Below are positions 54,830 through 64,000 of a stretch of DNA of 64,000 nt, in pieces. The position numbers and the translations under genes were made by a program. The DNA lies in assembly GCA_014529385.2 (NCBI GenBank), contig CM043971.1, positions 25,334,769 through 25,398,768 of the forward strand, read 5' to 3'. The notes under the pieces are model-generated. The model worked only from the letters and a program-made list of their open reading frames with translations. It did not search any database and had not been told where the DNA came from. Source of the stretch: Adiantum capillus-veneris (Eukaryota > Streptophyta > Polypodiopsida > Polypodiales > Pteridaceae). The number at the start of each line of letters is the position of its first letter. Within the stretch, counting starts at the first letter, position 1.

Positions 54830-55445
54830 GCATGGGATGGATGCAAGAAATAAAGAAGTGGTTTGGGAGATGGGATGCATTACACTTTCTACATGATGCT
54901 TCAAATGACTCCCAAGTGAATGAAGCTTTTCTACAACGCCAGTGTATTACGGCTTAGGAGAAATCCGGTGGGTCACGCTTCTTACATTACACCACCCATA
55001 TTGTCCCCAACTACAAAACCATGTTCTTAACTGTAAGAGGAAACCATACTCACACTTACATGCTTGAGCCTATCCCCTTGTCGATGATACACACTATTGC
55101 AACCATTCGGCTTAGCTCCCATTCCCTTCGATGCGAGATAGGGCATTGGGGCAATGGAGAAGAGTCAAATCGACTATGCACATTATGCTCACTATGCAAG
55201 TTCGAGAGTCTGAGTACCACACACTACTAGAGTGCTCAGCTTTTGGTCACATCCAAACTTGCTTCTCTCACATTTTCAGCCATGACTTCGACCTACACAC
55301 CTTCCTCTCCCAGCCATAGTGTGGGCTCTCCATTGCGACTCTCATCACCACAATTTTGGAGCATCGAGAGTCACTCATCAGCCATACACATACTACATCA
55401 CATGTAACTTTGGTCCCATAGGTCATATTTGACCTCCGAGGACGA
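54830..55445 (+). pseudogene. LINE ORF2 C-terminal remnant (zf-RVT region)
   Basis: Plus-strand frames read GWMQEIKKWFGRWDALHFLH and IATIRLSSHSLRCEIGHWGN, then SNRLCTLC, then after a frameshift at about 55195 ESEYHTLLECSAFGH and FSHDFDLHTFLSQP. R[LT].SH.L..E.G.W.....R.CTLC....E.E.H.LLEC is the zinc-binding end of plant LINE reverse transcriptase proteins. A TAG at about 54956 and the frameshift show decay. The 3' end is probably at the (CT)n of 55456-55487. Confidence 0.75.
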
Positions 55446-55453
55446 TAATAAAA

Positions 55454-55455
<2 letters not shown>

Positions 55456-55487
<32 letters not shown>
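55456..55487. repeat. (CT)n microsatellite
   Basis: About 32 bp of CT repeat after AATAAAAT, at the presumed LINE 3' end. Confidence 0.95.
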
Positions 55488-55489
<2 letters not shown>

Positions 55490-55490
<1 letters not shown>

Positions 55491-56400
55491 AACTCCAATG
55501 CTTACTCTGACTTTGTAGTGTAGCCTTCTTCACATCCATGTTGATTTGAATAATTCCATATTTGAAAAAACTTTATCTACAATACCAAACTCAAAGTTGA
55601 AAAAGATAAACTTTATGTGTACCAACTCTCGCTGATAATGGCCCTTAATTTCCAAAGTGCATGTTATATTAATCTTATTTTATGGTCATCACTTACATTG
55701 AGTCCAAATTGAGGTAGCTTGTGCTTATTTAAAAGTTTTTTTAAATTTAAAGATGGATAGCCACGATTTTCCTAAGTTGGGAAAGTTGCATAGATGACTC
55801 CTGGCATCCCAAAGCAAGAGGGACGATGAAGTTATTGTTGTGTCCAACGTTAGAGCTACATCCCAAAGCAAGAGGGGCGTTGTAGCTATTGTCGTGTCCA
55901 AAGTTAGAGTTACATCCATACATGTCATTGTGCCACAAAGTTCTTCCCTTCACTCCTCCCCTCCCCCCCTCTCCTTGTGTGTGTGTGCACGCGCGCGCGC
56001 ATGAAACCCTCAAAATTCCCTTAGGTACACACTCTATACTAGGCTTAAAATTACTAATGAATACCTTGAATTACTCAATCTAATATTGATGCATGATATG
56101 GATCAAGAAACAATTTTGTGAGTTAAGAAAGAAAAATTGACGACACACTAGCGTCTCAACTTGTTTTGATGACATATTTTGTCTTTAAACCCCTTAAGTA
56201 TGCACTGTTCAATAAACTTTGAGTAGGCATTCATAAAGCCCTCAAAATAGTCCCGACACTGTGGACTATTTTGGGGCCATTAGAGGTGGGAATTGAAGCC
56301 AAGTATGTGCATGCATGCAGGGTGTTGTGAGCCATAAATTTTATGGTGTGGACTTGAGTAGGAAAGCCACGATTTTGAAAAAACAAGAGCAGAAGAATCT
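55490..56400. other. Intergenic, nothing recognised
   Basis: No supported gene. A short GT/GC-rich run (GTGTGTGTGCACGCGCGCGC) is at about 55978-55999. The first copy of a ~130-bp dispersed unit (GTAGGCATTCATAAAGCCCT to GTGAGCCATAAATTTTATGG) lies at 56223-56344. Confidence 0.5.
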
Positions 56401-56406
56401 TTCTAG

Positions 56407-56408
<2 letters not shown>

Positions 56409-56466
<58 letters not shown>

Positions 56467-56599
56467 TCCATCCATTTCTGAGTGATGGAGTATCTTGTAA
56501 GCGGTGGCGAATCTGTTGAGGCGTTTTTCCCTACACACATGGGTGAGAGTTCACAAGGAGTTGCTCGTCACATGTTGTTGGAGAGAGGTGTCGTGCTTT

Positions 56600-56673
<74 letters not shown>

Positions 56674-56765
56674 GTTACAAAGGCGATTTCCTCCCCCCCC
56701 CCCCCCCCCCCCCCCCCTCTCTCTCTCTCTCTCTCACACATGCACAATAGACGTGACTTCTTCTT

Positions 56766-56853
<88 letters not shown>
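56409..56853. repeat. Microsatellite cluster: CT, poly(C), CT, CA
   Basis: (CT)n at 56409-56463 and 56600-56671, a run of 25 C at 56693-56717, (CT)n at 56718-56735 and 56770-56801, and (CA)n at 56801-56853. The reading frames here (56482-56895 and opposite strand) translate the repeats and are not genes. Confidence 0.95.
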
Positions 56854-56855
<2 letters not shown>

Positions 56856-57069
56856 AGAGGTAGAGGTATATGTGAGCTTCGTCTCTGGTTGTTGATGCAG
56901 AACAAACACAACACTGCAACCTCTGTCGTCTCTACTCTTCGTGAGCGAGTAGGAGCATGATGGAGCTCCTATCACCACAGTGCTGCTCTCTATTGTTGTA
57001 GTGAGCCCCGGGGCACCTTAGGCATGAGGGGTGGGGAGGGGAATATTCGAGTTATTCAATTTTTAAAAT

Positions 57070-57330
57070 AGTAAAGTAGGTCCCTACGATTGTTGACTTG
57101 AGTAGGCATTCAAAAAAACAATCCACATCGTGGCGGAGGTAGGCGATTGAAGGCAAGTATGTGCATGCAAGTAGGGTGTTGTGACCCATAAATTTTATGG
57201 TGTTGACTTGAGTAGGCATTCAAAAAAGCCCTCAAAACAATCCGGGGCACCGCGGATTGATTTGGGGCATTAGAGGTGGGCGATTGAAACCGTACGTGCA
57301 ATATGCATGTAGGTTGTGAGCCGTTTTTTT
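57070..57330. repeat. Imperfect tandem copies of a ~110-bp unit
   Basis: GACTTGAGTAGGCATTCAAA recurs at about 57102 and 57208 and matches 56223, each followed by CCTCAAAA..AATCC and GTGCATGCA.GTAGG. The unit is present at least three times between 56.2 and 57.3 kb. Confidence 0.75.
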
Positions 57331-57334
57331 GCGA

Positions 57335-58600
57335 TGTTATCATTAAGTCAACCTAGTGAACGTCTTCTAAGTTGTCCATTGCCCCATGGCCAGTAACTTT
57401 TGAGAGCATAAGATGGTAGGAAGTGGGCCCAATGTAACGAGGCAATGGCCAAAGGGCAAGCAACGACAAAAGGCACTCCGTCTCAATCTCCGAGTCTAAA
57501 TGTAGTAAAAGTAGAGCTAGGCATATTTCAAGCCAAGGAGATCAAGCCATACTGGGAGACAGGGATGGAGAGGGCTATGGTTACCTCCACGATAGTGTCC
57601 ATAGGGTGACCTCGACTTCATCAATTGTGTCTAAAAGCAGGAGCAATAGTAACAACACCTATTGTGGGAGCTTGTAGGAATCCTTACTTTTTTAGAAATT
57701 CTTGTAATTTCATGCTCCCGCAAGCACAAGGGGATGATGTATTTGCAACAAGCTCTTCTACATGACCAATGAATCATCAGGCTTGGCGATGTTGGAAGAG
57801 TAGTCGGATACACCAAGTGTGGCTTCAAAGGTGACTCTCCGGAAGTCTTCTGCATTGGAACACAAGGGGCACCCTCAAAGGAGACAAGGCAACCAATAAG
57901 GACCTGGGTGACGTGCAACTTTCTAATTTGTAGGCAAGTCTACTCCATGGTTGGGCTCTTCCAAGATGCCAGATAGAAGAATGGGACATGGAAACTTCAG
58001 TAGTTCATGTGAGAAAGAAAGGTCGATTGGATGCAATTATTGATGAGGAGGTCATTGGCCGAATTCACCAAAACAAAATGATTAGAAGACAATCGGACTA
58101 AGGCATCTACAAACAAGGATCCCATTGTTTTTAACACCAAAATTATTTCATGGTGTGCCTAAGTGAAAAGATCTCACTTATGGCCAGAGGTAGAACCCTT
58201 GAATGTGTGTGTGATATGATCGGTTCCTCAGTTGTAGATTATGTGCCTGATTATCGGACCTCTAGATCAAACCAATAGCCTTTTTAGGCAAGCTCTTGCT
58301 ATTCATATCTATGCTCGGAGTGCTGTTGTTTGGAAGAATGAAGATTAAAGAAATTAACGTAGCCGTGGACATTTTACGATAAGCAATGGCAAGCCACATG
58401 GTAGGAGGACCAAGCGCCAGCTGGTTCCAAGAGAATAATGGGCTTGAATTACTCATCAATGCTAAAAGAGAGGTTTATCATTGCAAACTACAAAACCTTC
58501 ATACTACCATGATTAGGGGGGGCTTTGAGGGAGATTTAACTATTATCGTTTACTTATCCACAAGAATACACATTTCCACAAGTATTCTTGTGTTTTTGCT
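57335..58600. other. Intergenic, nothing recognised
   Basis: No gene recognised. Frames at 57631-57918 (minus) and 58386-58658 (plus) have no known motif, and the second one ends in the GT microsatellite. Confidence 0.45.
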
Positions 58601-58614
58601 AATTATTTTGAAAG

Positions 58615-58616
<2 letters not shown>

Positions 58617-58707
<91 letters not shown>

Positions 58708-58779
58708 GGGGGCTATGCATATTTGGAAGGAATCTTGAAATGTCAAACTATCTAAATTCAGTGTTTCATCATCTAGTTT

Positions 58780-58834
<55 letters not shown>
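58617..58834. repeat. (GT)n and two (GA)n microsatellites
   Basis: (GT)n at 58617-58657, joined to (GA)n at 58658-58704, and a further (GA)n at 58783-58834. Confidence 0.95.
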
Positions 58835-58836
<2 letters not shown>

Positions 58837-59221
58837 TTCTTGGGAAGAGAGTGGTTGGAGGAGAAGCTGTCATGGTGGTCAAGGAGGAGAGGATAGCAAG
58901 GGCCGTCGCTCTCAGATGTATGTGTTAATAATTTAATAGTGAATTGGATCATGTGTTTAGATTGAACAATTGAGCCAGTAGGACTAGAGGTTGCAAAAAA
59001 CATTTTTATTATCGAAGAAAATGTAGGCACACCCAAAAATTCTTCCATTGGTCTCTTATAGCTTTGAAATAGCTACAAAAGAGACCTTGAACTTTGTTCT
59101 TTGAGTGTCTTTGCTCGGTATCTTCTTTGCTCAGGAAAACTCGCCCAGTGTTTGGCAAAACTCCTTGTAAGAGGATGCCCAAAATTGTGGATTATATGGC
59201 TAGTTTTGGAGAGTGGGGTGA

Positions 59222-59222
<1 letters not shown>

Positions 59223-59277
<55 letters not shown>
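59223..59277. repeat. (CA)n microsatellite
   Basis: About 55 bp of CA repeat. The frames 59094-59325 run into it and are not supported as genes. Confidence 0.95.
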
Positions 59278-59349
59278 TTTGAAAAGAAATTAAGGGGGCT
59301 AATGGTGGGAAAACTTAGAGTTTAACAACTCTAATCCAATATTTGGTAG

Positions 59350-60555
59350 TGGTTACAATCCGACACAACTCTAATCCAAGATTTGGTAGTGGTTACAATT
59401 CGACACAATGGGTGGCACCAAATGGGCATTCAAAGTATGGTGATAATTTATGGTGGAATGTTTTGCAAAAAATCATTGAGCCTCCACACACTTGGAACGA
59501 CTTGAAAGATCGCATCAAGGAGACATTTTTACTTTGACGGTTTCGTTTCAAGGCTCATTGAGTTTGAAGTAAATTTTATTGGATTCCATGTGACACTATT
59601 TTTCTCAATATACTAAAAGATTTTGGCAGATTTTGTGGAATATGCGAATGCTTGAAGAAGTTTTTGACAACATCCTTCAACAAAAATACAAAGATGAAGT
59701 TCAAGAAGGTATCCAAATTAAAATTACTATGCTTAAATATTTGTCTTCACCTGAGGCTTTTTGTGCAACCCAACCCACCTATTCCAACAACAACCCTCAT
59801 CATTTCAATTCTTTCAACATAGTTAAAGAAACATCCAACCCAATGCACCACGTGCATTCATTTATGTCTCTAATAATGTATCTCATGCAAATAATGTGTT
59901 TATCCCTATCAATAAAAATTCAAATCATCAACTTGGATGTAGTAGTGCATCATCACATCAATAAGACACCCATCCTATTTGTTTTAAGTGTAAGTATCAT
60001 GGACACATCGCTCCGAATGCAGTTTCATAGCTTGCTACCAACACCAAAAATTTGGTTGCTTTGATGAACTTAATGCATGAATGTAGGTGCATGCATTAAG
60101 TAGATGCAGATGAGCATCAAGATTGTGCTAAAGACTCTTTCTTGAATGCAATCAACACTAACACTCCGTGTAATCCAAAAGTTGGAACTCGTCATTGCAT
60201 ATGCTTAGTTTGATTAATTACCATGAGATTACTATTTTGCATGATGATAGAAGTTCTCATGTTTTTATTTTCCAATGGCTCGTTAAATAAACTAAAATTG
60301 ACTACTTTTCCATCTATGTAGAAAGTTTAAGCTGCATTTCAAGGCACAAGATATAATGGGACAAGATGTAAGATACCTAGAAGTGCAAATTGGGAAATAC
60401 AAAGAACGCACATTATTTTTGAATTGCACCTTTTCATTCCATAGATATCATTCTAAGTATTCCATTTTGTCTTTGATACAATCACATGATATTGATTATT
60501 ACACACACATTGACTCCAAAAAAGGATTAGTAATTAAGTACACTCTCTCATGATA
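59350..60555 (+). pseudogene. Ty3/gypsy gag and protease remnant
   Basis: The plus strand reads GDNLWWNVLQKI and PPHTWNDLKDRIKETFLL, the gypsy gag core (WW, TW..[LM]K..[IF]...F). There follows LEEVFDNILQQKYKDEVQEG in another frame, a decayed knuckle (HPICFKCKYHGHIAPNA at about 59971) and, at 60362-60550, LEVQIGKYKERTLFL, which resembles the retropepsin segment [VL]QIG.YKE. Stops and frameshifts are dense, so this is an old copy. It is separate from the minus-strand RT remnant that follows. Confidence 0.65.
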
Positions 60556-60659
60556 AATTGCTTCAAATGTGAAAGGCCTATGGCCTTGTAGGGTGACGAT
60601 TGACACTCCTCCCAACCATCCCTCTCTATACTTATACCCCTTTGCCTAACCCTTACCCT

Positions 60660-61060
60660 AGAGAGCATCAAATAGGCAGCCATATGCGAATTTTTTTTGA
60701 AGCTCTTCTAAATTTTTGGGATGACATTTCAAAATAGCCTCTAGTTTAGTAGGATCTAACTTAAGACCCTCAGCTAAAATAATATAGCCAAGATACGGAA
60801 CTTCTATTCGCATAAAAGCACATTTGTCCTTCTTGGCATATAAGGCATGCTATGTAGGTAGATCAAAAACCTTTCATAGATGCTATAAATATTCTTCCTT
60901 AGAATGATTTCATTCATCTAAGAAGACAACTAAAGATTTACTCAAATAAGTTCGTAGGACCGTGTCCTTGAATGTTATAAACAAAGCTAGAGCAATTGTT
61001 AACCCAAAGGGAAAACAAGAAACTCAAACTATCCAAACTGTGTCAAGAGTTGCTATAGTT
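60660..61060 (-). pseudogene. Ty3/gypsy reverse transcriptase remnant, minus strand
   Basis: The minus-strand translation gives FPLGLTIALALFITFKDTVL (FPFGLTNAPATF....), then SLVVFLDE (VV[YF]LDD), KKDKCAFMRIEVPYLGYIIL and LDPTKLEAILKCHPKNLEEL. This is the palm-to-connection part of a gypsy RT (active-site D-D replaced by D-E). Several stops are present. It abuts the truncated LTR of G2 at about 61065, on the opposite strand. Confidence 0.82.
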
Positions 61061-61617
61061 CTTCGACAAGTGTATTGTGTTCCTAATCTCTTGCTCTTTA
61101 AGTTAAGTGTAATCATTCTCAATTTTGTTGCGGTTTGTGACTGTCTATATGTGAGCTAAATCTTCTACTTTGAATGGAAAAATGTTTGTTTTTTTATGTT
61201 TCAAACATAGAAGAGTGTTCCTAAACCATAGGGCAACCTTTTTGGATAGTTCTATAGCAGTTTTCAAGACCTTGATCATGATGGATCATGATTTTGGTGC
61301 CTTGTTAGATTGTGACCAGACTATGTAGAATAGTGTCCCTAAGCTCCTAAAGTTCCATTACATTTTGAGTCTATTCGAGTTTCAAAATGGCGTGAAGATC
61401 GAGAGCGATGAGACACGACATAGGCTGATTTTTTTGAGTATAGAGTGATAGATTTGCTAATGCTGATTATAGCTTCGTTATGTAGGTTCACTTCTTGAGG
61501 ACTGACAACCTCAAAGAGTCTCCGTGCCTCATCCGAGACACTTTCCTTGAGTATTGACATTATGTTAGTGCTAGACAATTATGATGCAGACGTTCGATCA
61601 CAGCGACCCCCTGACAT

Positions 61618-61635
61618 TGGCGCCATTGACGGGGG
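61618..61635 (+). other. Primer binding site of G2
   Basis: TGGCGCCATTGACGGGGG, two bases after LTR end CTGACA (61616). Matches the G1 site with three or four differences, so less likely to prime. Confidence 0.8.
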
Positions 61636-62169
61636 TAGTGATCCTTAGGTGGTGAGTGGCCTAGTTTTATTTGTAGCCTTCTTGTATTTGGATTTTGATA
61701 CCCATTCCGTTTACACCTTAAGTAGCAGTCAAGCAGCTAGATGCAGGGTTTACTGATTGGTAGAGGCTAGAAGTCGGGGACATGCTAGATCGACTCTTGA
61801 TAGGCAATGAGAGTTGTGAATGAGATACAAAAAGTACTTCGTTTTGCATTTTTTCAATGATTTAAAAGTAATGTTCCATTATCCATTTCACCTTCAAATT
61901 TGCATTGTTTTGTCTGTTTTTGTTCTTAGATTCATTTCAAAACTTAGGAGTAGGTTAAGTAACAACAATTACCATCAAATTGGCCTAAAAAGTTTAGGGC
62001 ACAAATTGTAGAAAACTATATTTTGGTAAGTGAGACCATAACTCTAAAAATTTGGAAATTTGGTGGTAAGATCTTAAAGGCTGATCAAAACCCAAAAATT
62101 GGTGCAAAAAGGGGGATTACTACACCCACAAGAAGCAAACTCAAAAGTTTCATCCTGCTTAGTGGAGGA

Positions 62170-62756
62170 TCATGGATTGCAATCCATGTACCTCTGTGAT
62201 AGAATGATCAGAGACTGATACCAGTGGGTTAAGTGTGGTTCCTGGCAACTGAATCCACAACTTTGGAGTGAAATTAACACTGAAAACACACTCAAAATCA
62301 AGAAATTGGACAAAACCTACAAAATCTTGGAAAATAGACCAAAGTTTGGGGTTTTCAAACTTTTAGGAATCCAATTCAAAAGGGGGTGAGAATTGACCTC
62401 TACAAGTTATACACAATCTCTTGACCAAGTTTCATGTCAAAATGCTATCAAATATAGATCACGATCCATGTATCTTTTGATCATTAGAGGATGAGATTTG
62501 AGTAGTAGATAGCTAATACCATTGGAAACAATTTTCCTAAAAGGCACAATAGAAAAAATTACAAAAAAATTGGTTAAATCATCAAAATACCAGTACCTAG
62601 TCAAAAACCGCAGGGCATACACAAAATTTTGCTTTTGATTGACAAAAAGTTTTTCAAATCCAAAACAAAGTTAGGGAGTGGACTACTAACATTGCAAGTA
62701 ATTAGCATGACAAATTTGGGTTCTATATCTGATGGAACATGGATCACAATCCATGT
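62170..62756 (+). repeat. Phased palindromes in the G2 leader
   Basis: Copies at 62170-62189 (core TTGCAA), 62452-62471 (TCACGA, left arm ATATAGATC) and 62737-62756 (TCACAA). Spacing 282 and 285 bp, close to the 284 bp of G1. In the first copy both central CpGs have changed symmetrically, so it remains a perfect palindrome over 18 bp. Confidence 0.92.
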
Positions 62757-63100
62757 ACCTTTTTTGATTTTTTGAACAGAGACCACCTTAGTTGGTAGCA
62801 GAGAACATTCCAAACAAAACTTCCATAAGCAAGGTAGCCAAAAAAGTTCAAAAAGTGGGTCAAAAGTGGGCAAAAGAACTTCCCTCTCTCACTCTTTTGG
62901 CTCTCTGCATGCACAAATGGCTCAAGGCCCTGACAAAAAAGCATTTTACATGTACACAAATTGACTTATATTGGGGGTGTCCTCTCATTTTGGGCATCTG
63001 CAATCTCATTGGGTCATCTGGCATCTCATTTTAGCAAGCTTTGAAAGGGGCTATGCCTTGATTTCATCTGCTCTCTCCTTGCTTGACTTGAGAGGCGGGT

Positions 63101-63333
63101 CCACTAGCGATGTTGCTAGTGCCCCTATCACTTTTTCAAATTTTTATTTATTTTCCCTTACCTCACCTTTTTTTAACTTGGAACTTACCCTTTGAAATTG
63201 CCCCTCAGCTAGGCTTTGACCACCTTGATTTTGACCAGCTTGCGTTGGAACTCTTTGAATGTGGCCTCCCTCTCTCTGGCTCACCTTTACACATATCTTC
63301 CCTCTCCCTGAGCACTAGCAACATCGCTAGTGG
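63101..63333. repeat. 22-bp inverted repeat bracketing about 190 bp
   Basis: 63101-63122 and 63312-63333 are exact reverse complements (key part CACTAGCGATGTTGCTAGTG). Each arm is itself close to a palindrome (CACTAGC...GCTAGTG). Arrangement resembles a small fold-back element. No target duplication was checked. Confidence 0.9.
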
Positions 63334-64000
63334 GGGGGCGGACTTGCTCCTAATCCTCAAAAGATTGGGGCCTTAGTGGTTGTGCGTGGGACCACCCTCT
63401 TGCGACATCATCACAGTCGCCAATGGTCATCCACATCATCACACCACCAACCAACGTTGACCAACACTACCACACCACCTGTGCGCCATCAGACGCGCCA
63501 AAAATGTTGTCTTGCACCACCTACGCAGCGCCAAGCGGCTCGCGCCATAGCCTGGGGAACTAGAGCTCTCTCTCCATGTCTTCAAATAGCATGAGGCCAT
63601 GGTATAGAACTTATACCCTTCGCCATCTGGTCCTACCTGCACATGTGGGCTAATATCCATGCCATGTTGTGGCCACTGGATGCCCCAACCTCAAGCTCCT
63701 AAAAAGTCATACAAAGCTTTGAAAAACTCTTCTTTTTTTTTGCCACAATTCCCTCTGCACTGCACTTCCCTGCCCGATCATCCGATTCTCAAGCCACAAA
63801 AATTACCACAAGATTACCTTCTTGACTCTGATGCGCTTGATCCTTGCCACTTTCGAGACTTCCAAGCCCGCCAGCCAAGGCTGCAAAAACACGAGAAAAT
63901 CATTTGACGTCCTCCTGCGAGCAACTGCACCCTACTTTCGACTGGTGTATCTTCCCCACTGAGACTTTGTTTGACGAGGGGCCACTTCCTATCAGCTCCA
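63334..64000. other. End of window, nothing recognised
   Basis: Two open frames (63376-63594 and 63659-63907, plus) are His/Gln/Pro-rich and show no known domain. If the G2 leader has the G1 length, the extra ORF of G2 would start near 63.76 kb, but no similarity to the G1 ORF was seen. Confidence 0.4.

Larger units (their letters stand above)
61065..62960 (+). mobile_element. G2: second copy of the G1 family, 5' end
   Basis: LTR 3' portion 61065-61616 (homologous to 17395-17953), primer site 61618-61635 (TGGCGCCATTGACGGGGG), then a leader homologous to that of G1 (shared GATACCCATTCCGTTTACA, AAGCAGCTAGA, GAGAATTG). It has three palindromes. The first palindrome is 552 nt from the primer site, exactly as in G1. 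Homology fades after about 62.9 kb. The internal ORFs, if any, lie beyond the window edge. Confidence 0.85.

Noticed and set aside
56482-56978. 137-residue frames over the CT/C/CA cluster
   Set aside because: Translations of simple repeats in both directions; no unique protein sequence of useful length.

Overview
The window reads as nuclear DNA of a land plant with a large, repeat-rich genome. Evidence is the only recognisable cellular gene (5' exons of the 26S proteasome ATPase RPT6, with plant-like sequence and GT-AG introns), several plant-type Ty1/copia and Ty3/gypsy LTR retrotransposons nested and broken among one another, LINE tails, and many long CT/GA and GT/CA microsatellites. There is no operon structure, rRNA, tRNA or CRISPR. 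A fern or other seed-free plant is plausible from the retroelement style, but the sequence alone does not prove it.

Layout. 0-2.3 kb: minus-strand gypsy gag with its leader/LTR. 2.4-6.8 kb: plus-strand chromovirus-type gypsy element (knuckle, protease, RT start, integrase, chromodomain, 3' LTR) with a large pol deletion and a ~1.1 kb insertion. 7.4-7.9 kb: related LTR on the minus strand. 7.9-10.4 kb: nothing recognised. 10.5-11.4 kb: a LINE-ORF1-like remnant and a 121-bp duplication. 12.17-13.10 kb: RPT6 exons 1-3 on the minus strand. 13.3-16.0 kb: degenerate copia element directly upstream of RPT6 in the same orientation. 17.4-32.2 kb: a large degenerate gypsy element, here called G1. It has a tRNA-Asp-type primer site, a long leader with phased 20-bp palindromes, an extra ORF before gag, gag with several zinc knuckles, protease, RT, RNase H, two zinc-binding integrase modules, integrase and a second protease-like ORF; a ~2.6 kb insertion splits it. 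32.2-34.2 kb: more palindromes and a small unknown ORF.

34.21-40.19 kb: a gypsy/copia chimera, fused in frame inside the polyprotein. 40.5-42.7 kb: a minisatellite block arranged A-B-inverted A-B. 42.95-45.04 kb: a broken, acidic gag-like reading frame. 45.6-47.9 kb: LTR-like and tandem-repeat DNA. 47,883-52,749: a full-length copia element with 226/227-bp LTRs, a matching GCTCT target duplication and only two visible lesions. 52.75-54.7 kb: intergenic DNA with CT tracts and a 123-bp tandem pair. 54.8-55.4 kb: LINE 3' end. 55.5-59.3 kb: microsatellite-rich DNA including a 25-nt poly(C). 59.35-60.55 kb: gypsy gag/protease remnant. 60.66-61.06 kb: gypsy RT remnant on the minus strand. 61.07 kb to about 62.9 kb, possibly running on past the edge: second copy of the G1 family (G2). 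A 22-bp inverted repeat lies at 63.1-63.3 kb.

Nearly everything here is transposon. The most unusual features are the palindrome array, conserved in position between G1 and G2 (first palindrome exactly 552 nt from the primer site in both), the domain additions of G1, the in-frame gypsy/copia junction, and the truncated RPT6 gene beside a copia LTR. Domain calls come from reading translations by eye; no database search was run.
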